Below, piece after piece: positions 59,701-64,000 of a DNA stretch of 64,000 nt. Every line of letters starts with the position of its first letter. Positions within the stretch are counted from its first letter, which is position 1. A model generated the notes under the pieces. It did no database searches. It worked only from the letters and a program-made list of their open reading frames with translations, and had not been told where the DNA came from. This stretch comes from Edaphochlamys debaryana (lineage: Eukaryota; Chlorophyta; Chlorophyceae; Chlamydomonadales): NCBI GenBank assembly GCA_016858145.1, contig JAEHOE010000059.1, positions 62,001 through 126,000 on the forward strand. The letters are read 5' to 3'. The translations under genes were made by a program, and so were the position numbers.

Positions 59701-62700
59701 GGGGTAGGCAAGAGGGCGGGGAAAGAGGGTTTAGGATGTGTTGGGTAACGAGGAAACCGTAATCAAGCAGAAAGCCCGGCGAGACCCCGAAGTAGTTTAG
59801 GATGTGTGTGTGGAACACGGAGGGACACGGAGGGAACACGGAGGGCGCGGGTGGGGACAACGGACGACTCGTTGCCCCCAGGATTAGGCCCTCTTCTGCT
59901 TTGTGCCCTGACCCCACTCCGCCCCTCTCCGCGCCCCCGTCTCCACCCAATCCACCCTCCAACCCCCCACTCTCCAACCCCCACCCCCAACCCCACAGCG
60001 CTGCCTGTCCCTGGACGCCTGCTCCTACCCCAACCGCACCGCGGCACTGGCGGCGGCGCAGGCGCGGGCCTTCTCGGCGGGGTCGGTGGGGCGGCAGGGG
60101 TACGGAGCGCTGCAGTGCGCGGAGGGCTACACGGGTGCGCGGGGCGGAAGGGAGGGGGGCGGGGGGCGGGAAAGGGGTCGCGAAGGGTCGCGGAGGGAGG
60201 GGTCGCGGGGAGAGAGGAGGGGCTGGGCTTGTCAGGGGACTCCAGGGGGTGTCGGACCCCAACCGTCAACCGTCAACCCGCAACCGTCAGCCCGCAACCC
60301 GTGATCCAACTCCGTCCCGGTCTTGCCGTCCCCCTGCCGCCCCCCTGGCCCCCTCCGCAGGCAACCTGTGTGGCGCCTGCGCCGAGGTGGGTACGGGGCA
60401 GGGCGCTGGAGTGAGGGGAGGCCCTCAAACCATCGCCTCCCTCCCGTGCAGCTCTCCTGAACGTCACACCCACCCACCCCCAGCCAGTCCCCCCACCCAG
60501 CCAAAAACACGAACATCTACCCCCATTCCCCCATCCTCCGTGCCCGCAGGGCTACGGCCGCCTGGGCTCCGCCTGCCGCCGCTGCGCCGGGGGGGCACAC
60601 CAGGTGCGGGGCATTGGCGCGGTGCACCGGGCATGACCCGACCAACTCCCAGCCAACTATCTACCCACCCAGCCAACCAACCACCTCTTTGCCTCCCAAC
60701 AGGCCGGCTGGTTTCTGCTGGCAGCCCTCCTGACGCTGGCCTCCCTGGGCCTCACCATCCGCGCCGCGCTGCAGCCCTCGGAGCTGGAGCTCATGCGGGC
60801 GCACGCGCGCCACCGCAACGCGCACGGGCACGCGCACGGGCAGATCTACGGGCCGCACGGGCACGGGCAGGCGAACGGGCACGAGATTGGGCACGGGCGC
60901 GGCCACGCGCACGGGCAGGAGGACGAGAAGGCACGCGGCGGGGGAGGGGGGAGTGGCGGGGGCGAGGGGGCCGGGGAGAGCCGGCCGGGGACGGGGCTGA
61001 CGGGGCCGGACCTGAGCCCCGCCCCCACGAGCCTCTTCTCGCCCGAAAGCCACTACGGCGGGACTATGGGCGCCATGGCTTGGCGGTCTGGGCTGGGCTG
61101 GAGCAGCGGCGGCGGCGGCGCGTCGGAGGCAACCGCGGCCACGCCCGGACGTGTGGAGCCTCTGAGTGGCGTGAGCTACGGATGGGACTTTGGCGGCGGC
61201 GCGGTCGCGGTCGCGGATAAGGGTGCCGTGGCGGCGGCGGCGGCGGCGGCGGCCAAGGCTCCGGCACCTGGCGGCGCCCCGGCGGCGGCCTGGGCCGACG
61301 GCGCTGCCCCTGGCGCCGCCGCCGCCACTGATGACGCAAGGGCTGTAACGGCGGCGGCCGCTGCCAAGGCCGCCGACGCCGGCGCTGGCGGCGACGGTGA
61401 CGGAGGCGACAGGACCAGAGCCGACGGCGCCGAAACCCGCAGCCGCAGCGGCGACGGCGACGGCGACAGAGACGCGGGGCAGGACTCGGGCCGCAGCCGC
61501 GGCGGCGGCGGCGGCGGCGGCGGCGGCCCGCCGTCTCCGCGACCCAGCCTGGCGCGGCAGCTTTTCGGGGGCCGTGGGGCGCGCAAGGTGGGGCCCGAGC
61601 CAGGCGCCGCCGACGCCTCCTCCCGAACCGCCTCCGCCGCCACCTCCGCCTCTGCTGCCGCCGCCTCTCGGCCCGCCTCCGCCGCTGCACCCGCCGCGGC
61701 CGCCGCCGCCTCGCGAGCCGGGTCCGCCCGGCCTAGGGCTGCGGTCCCACAGGGGGAGGCACAGGGGCCCGTGCTTGCAGAGGGCTCGGGCAGGCCGCCG
61801 CCGCCAGCGGTGCCGCCGCCGAGGGGGCAGGGCTCGGCGTCAGGAGAAGCCCGGGAGGCAGCGGCGGCGGGGCCGTGGGCGGAGGCGCCGCGGTCAGTCG
61901 CGGGCTTGGATCGGGAGGGGGCCGACGGCGGCGGCGGCGGCGGCGGAGGCCAGGGTGTGATGGGGACTGGTGGCGGCGGCGGCAGCGGCGGTGACGACAG
62001 CCCCGTCAGGCAGCGGCCGCCCGATCTCCCGGGGGCTTCCGAGGGACCGCATGGGCATGCGGACGGCGGTGGCGGTGGCGGCGCTCGGGGTGCGGGGCAG
62101 CCGCCTCCGCCGCCAGCAGCGCTGCCGCCAGCGCCGCCGCCGCCGCCGCCGCCGGGATATGAACCAGATGGCGGCGCGTCGTTCAGCCTGCCCTCGCCGC
62201 CGCCGGCCCTGGAGCCCCGGGGGGCACAGCCCTGGGAGCGGCAGAGCCAGCCGGGGGCACTGGCGGCGCAGGGGCGGGGGGTGCAAGGGCCTGGGGTGCA
62301 GGGGCCCGCGGGAGGAGCCGACTGCGGCTTAAGGGCGGCCGCTGAGCTAGGTGAGGGAGCTAGTGAGCATAGTGTGTTGTTAGCCCTGTTTGGGGTGGGG
62401 AGCGGCGGGGGACAGAGGGGCAGGTGGACGCTGGGAGAGGGGCTGATCGGGCTGGGCGGGTATCGGGTTCAGGGACCTTTGCCGATTCGAACCCCTTCCT
62501 CCCCACCTCCCACCCCTTCCCTCCCCCCACAGCGACGCTCGAGTCTGTTGGGACCGTCGCGTCCGACCCCAGCCGACCCGCCACCTCCACCACCGCCCCT
62601 ACCCCTACCCCCAACACAACGGAACCCCTCCCCCCAACCACATCCGTGGACCCCCCGCCCCCCGCCCGCCGTGTCGCCCACTTCCACCCCGACCTACACG

Positions 62701-63940
62701 TGACCGTGGGGGGGGAGGAGGGGGCGCCCGGCCACAGCTACACGACCGGCTTTGGCCCTGCAACATTCGGTCCCGCAACCACCTTTGGGCCCTCCACCTT
62801 TGGCGATTTCTCAACCTTTGGCCCCGCCACCACTTTCGGCACGCTTGCCTCAACCACCACCCCGGGTGTGTTTTCTGGTGGCGGCGGCGGTGGCGGCGGC
62901 AGTGGCGGCGGCGGCGGGGGGCTTGTGCGTCGCCACGCCGCCGCCGCCGGCAGTCGACCCGGCTCTACCTCCGGCGTCGCGGGTTTCCCGGGGGAGGAGG
63001 GCGTGGGCGGTTGGCATGGGGAGCCGGAGAGCCGCCTGCGGCACCGCAGGAAGACGAAAGGTCGCGAGGGACGCGACGACGCGCCCAAGGCCAACCGCTC
63101 CGATGATTCGGATTCCGACGACGGGTCTAGATCTGGATCTGGATCTGAGGGGGAGGGGTCGGAGGGGGCGGCCAAGGGCAAGGGCAGGGGGAGGGGGGAA
63201 GGAGCGAAGGGCGGCGGGGGCAGCGGGGCGAACACGGCGGCGGGGTTGCTGGGCACGGGCGAGTGGCGGCGGCGGCAGGACGTTAGCGCAGAGCACAGCA
63301 CGGTGGGTGGGGGCCGTGGGGTGGGGGTGTGGAGGTAATCGGCTAAGCGGTGTGTGATGCGGGCGGTGACAAGCGCTGTGAAGGCTACCGGTAGTGGCAG
63401 GGGTTTCCACCCGCCGCCTACTCGACATTCCTCATACTTGCAATCGTGCTCCCCACCCGTCGTACGCAGGTGATCAAGATCCTGGTGTCGTACATCCAGG
63501 TCCGTCCTTAGTTCCTGCCCAACTTGCAGCCAACCCCCTTCCCACCCCGCCCCCCAGATGTGCTGAGGCTGGGACTGCGCTGGCCTCGCTTTGTGCGTAA
63601 CCCCGCCGCCGTGTCCCATTCCCCCAGGTCGTGTGTCTGGTCCGCGCCGTTCCCCTCGAGTGGCCCAGCTACGTCGTCAGCTTCTTCTCCAACGTGTCCC
63701 AGGTACGACAGTACGACAGTGCTAGTGTAGGGCGGTGTGGCGCAGTACAGCCTCACGGCCATAGCAGGCTCCAATCCCTCCTTCTGCTCCTCTCCGCCCC
63801 CCACCCACCCGCCGTGCCCTCCCCACTGCGCCGCCCTCCCCCCCCCTCCCCCCTCCCCCCCCTGTCAGGTCTCCTCCACCTTCTCCATCGCCTCCCCCGA
63901 CTGCTCCTTCACTGACCACCTCTGGCCCCGATCCATTCGG
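47708..63940 (+). CDS. Large Pmp-like beta-helix surface protein with Cys-rich stalk and multipass C-terminus (incomplete at right edge)
   Basis: 32 exons (2161 codons in the window), starting at 47708, 48117, 48887, 49185, 50070, 50501, 50723, 51253, 51739, 52641, 53300, 53540, 54305, 54645, 55007, 55487, 55881, 56369, 56910, 57567, 58200, 58948, 59262, 59528, 59999, 60361, 60550, 60703, 62533, 63470, 63628 and 63869; it continues past 63940. The start at 47708 gives a clean signal peptide (SLLLLLLAGTVVLAQAQ); an in-frame ATG at 47648 would add 20 residues. The ectodomain carries many FxxN motifs (FTNN, FLGN, FAHN, FLNN, FIGN, FEDN, FYDN) and GGA[LMF] motifs, the hallmark pair of chlamydial Pmp-type repeats and parallel beta-helices. 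A Cys-rich stalk (DACSPCPEGS, CAPCPPGGVC, GNLCGACAE) precedes a membrane span (AGWFLLAALLTLASLGLTI, about 1297). Then come ~780 low-complexity residues, and VIKILVSYIQ/VVCLVRAVPLEWP/VSSTFSIASPDC, which leads into the seven-pass module of the left-hand gene. The junction after exon 53300 is uncertain. Ligand and function unknown. Confidence 0.82.
49302..50069 (+). other. Long intron with several decayed copies of the exon end
   Basis: 49442-49505 resembles the end of exon 49185-49301 (GGCAACATGGC...TACTACGG/TGTGGG); 49644-49676 (GTGACTACTGCTGTG/GTGGGA) is a further diverged copy. A fragment near 49858 (GCAGACTACGG) resembles the start of the next exon at 50070. The rest is G-rich, then C-rich. 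Confidence 0.65.
51851..52640 (+). other. Long G-rich intron with a copy of the exon end and a dispersed intron element
   Basis: 51987-52037 repeats the last ~45 bases and donor of exon 51739-51850 with about four changes (GCTGACGCGGGGGCAGGGCG). 51866-51940 contains ACGAGGAAACCGTAA..CAAGC..CCCGGCG, which recurs in another intron of the same gene at 59737-59790. From 52100 to 52540 it is almost purely G-rich purine tracts on plus. Confidence 0.75.
52881..53075. repeat. 34-bp tandem repeat, five full copies and one partial
   Basis: Units start at 52881, 52915, 52949, 52983, 53017 and 53051, nearly perfect (one GGTACC variant). Each unit contains ACACACGGCAGGCACCATCA. It sits in the intron 52721-53299 of the Pmp-like gene. 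There are no unique spacers, so it is a minisatellite and not a CRISPR array. Confidence 0.95.
53921..54304 (+). repeat. Perfect 96-bp array: exon start plus acceptor in four extra copies
   Basis: Copies of the exon start CAACCGCTTCGTCAACTGCT begin at 53921, 54017, 54113, 54209 and 54305, exactly 96 bp apart. Each is preceded by AG; from the second on by CCGCCCCCCAG. Only the copy at 54305 continues to a donor (54383). The unit is a multiple of three with no stop in the exon's frame, reading NRFVNCSFIGNKEHA then GNTHTFCPPN, so reading through the array would keep frame. Confidence 0.95.
54563..54604 (+). repeat. Copy of acceptor and 5' edge of exon 54645-54743
   Basis: CAGGACTGCACCTTTCGCTA here and CAGGACTGCACCTTCCGCTA at 54642 differ by one base; both are followed by CAACACCTTCTCCCCC. 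Spacing is 72 bp. A second edge copy, GTGCTGGGGACGCGCGTCAT at 54811-54835, repeats the exon's 3' end inside the next intron. Confidence 0.88.
56577..56748 (+). repeat. Two extra copies of the 3' half of exon 56369-56504 with donors
   Basis: GGCTACCGGCTGGAGCTGGG...GTGCTGAGCG/GTAAGG is repeated at 56577-56636 and 56695-56748. The first extra copy has an intact donor context; in the second it reads CTGACAG/GTGAAG, still a possible donor. A GCGTGTGTGTATGGGG box follows the first two donors. Confidence 0.9.
57441..57498. repeat. GGATCCT/GCATCCT heptamer array
   Basis: About eight tandem heptamers in the intron 57149-57566 of the Pmp-like gene. Confidence 0.9.
58089..58117 (+). repeat. Copy of the 5' edge of exon 58200-58325
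   Basis: GGTCACCCGCGCCTACGCCG here, GGTCACCCGCTCCTACGCCG at 58199. No AG precedes this copy, so it cannot serve as an acceptor. Confidence 0.8.
58420..58760 (+). repeat. Three extra copies of the 3' end and donor of exon 58200-58325
   Basis: The exon end (GTGGCGGCGTTCACGGCGCT ... GGGACAAG/GTGGGG) recurs with exon-like ends at 58459, 58592 and 58750. Each is followed by the same G-rich intron start and GTCTGTTCCTGGCGGAGGG, so the ~134-158 bp unit spans exon edge plus intron. Confidence 0.92.
59120..59142 (+). repeat. Copy of the 3' edge of exon 58948-59019
   Basis: GGGGGAGGCGGAGCTGGTGG repeated about 120 bp into the intron; the GT after the junction is kept. Confidence 0.8.
59692..59998 (+). 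other. Intron carrying a second copy of a dispersed intron element
   Basis: 59737-59812 holds GGTAACGAGGAAACCGTAAT, CAAGCAGAAAGCCCGGCGAG and a GATGTGTGTGTGG box, related to 51866-51940. It is followed by three ACGGAGGGA repeats and a C-rich acceptor tract. Confidence 0.75.
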
Positions 63941-64000
63941 GTAAGGGGGGAGGGGTGGGGGGGTCTAGATATTAGGGGGGGGATGTCCTCAACACTTCCT
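63941..64000 (+). other. Start of an intron running off the window
   Basis: GTAAGG donor followed by G-rich sequence. By comparison with the left-hand paralogue the next exon should begin with ALLISVASPLYLTAL. Confidence 0.7.

Noticed and set aside
62478..62500. tRNA-like T-arm box (GATTCGAACC)
   Set aside because: Neither strand offers a paired acceptor stem, D-arm or anticodon arm around it; it lies in an intron just before exon 62533.

Overview
This is nuclear DNA from a GC-rich, intron-dense green alga, most likely a Chlamydomonas/Volvox-type chlorophyte; the species cannot be named from the window. The reasons are: genes with 5 to 33 short exons and canonical GT-AG introns; introns that start as G-rich purine tracts and end as C-rich pyrimidine tracts; a strong preference for C or G at third codon positions; a TGTAA polyadenylation signal downstream of one gene; and plant-lineage genes (a CHUP1-like chloroplast positioning protein and a PFC1-like plastid rRNA dimethylase). 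Nothing prokaryotic is present. Exon models were built by hand from splice signals, phase and protein motifs. For most genes every exon junction keeps the reading frame.

Layout, left to right. 1-3700: no recognisable gene, ending at an ATGCC microsatellite. 3901-10440 (minus): a seven-pass membrane module, the C-terminal part of a Pmp-like receptor or channel-like protein whose 5' half is missing. 11932-12572 (minus): last two exons of a small unknown membrane protein. 14294-24056 (minus): CHUP1-like protein, about 2612 residues, with one 4.4 kb low-complexity exon. 25794-27776 (minus): ERD2/KDEL-receptor family protein. 28096-32267 (plus): PFC1/KsgA-type rRNA adenine dimethyltransferase, divergent from ERD2 over a 319 bp shared promoter. 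33606-45903 (plus): 33-exon type II membrane protein ending in an M60-like (enhancin/TCAF-type) zinc metallopeptidase. 47708 to the right edge (plus, incomplete): secreted or surface Pmp-like beta-helix protein with a Cys-rich stalk, a first membrane span, a ~780-residue low-complexity loop and the start of the same seven-pass module found in the leftmost gene. The two Pmp-like genes therefore bracket the window in opposite orientations.

The strongest unexplained signal is in the introns. In nearly every multi-exon gene, short exon edges (about 20-60 bp, including the splice donor or acceptor) are tandemly duplicated into the neighbouring intron, from one decayed copy up to eight extra copies. 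The clearest cases are eight extra donors at 6456-7044 and a perfect 96-bp array with five equivalent acceptors at 53921-54304. Introns also share a mirror layout: a GTGTGTGTAT box about 40-50 nt after many donors and the reverse complement ATACACACAC about 45-70 nt before others' acceptors. Together these suggest that introns here grow by duplicating exon-intron boundaries.

The genes do not form a pathway. The M60 peptidase and the Pmp-like proteins are plausible cell-surface or wall-remodelling neighbours; CHUP1 and PFC1 are chloroplast functions; ERD2 is secretory-pathway.
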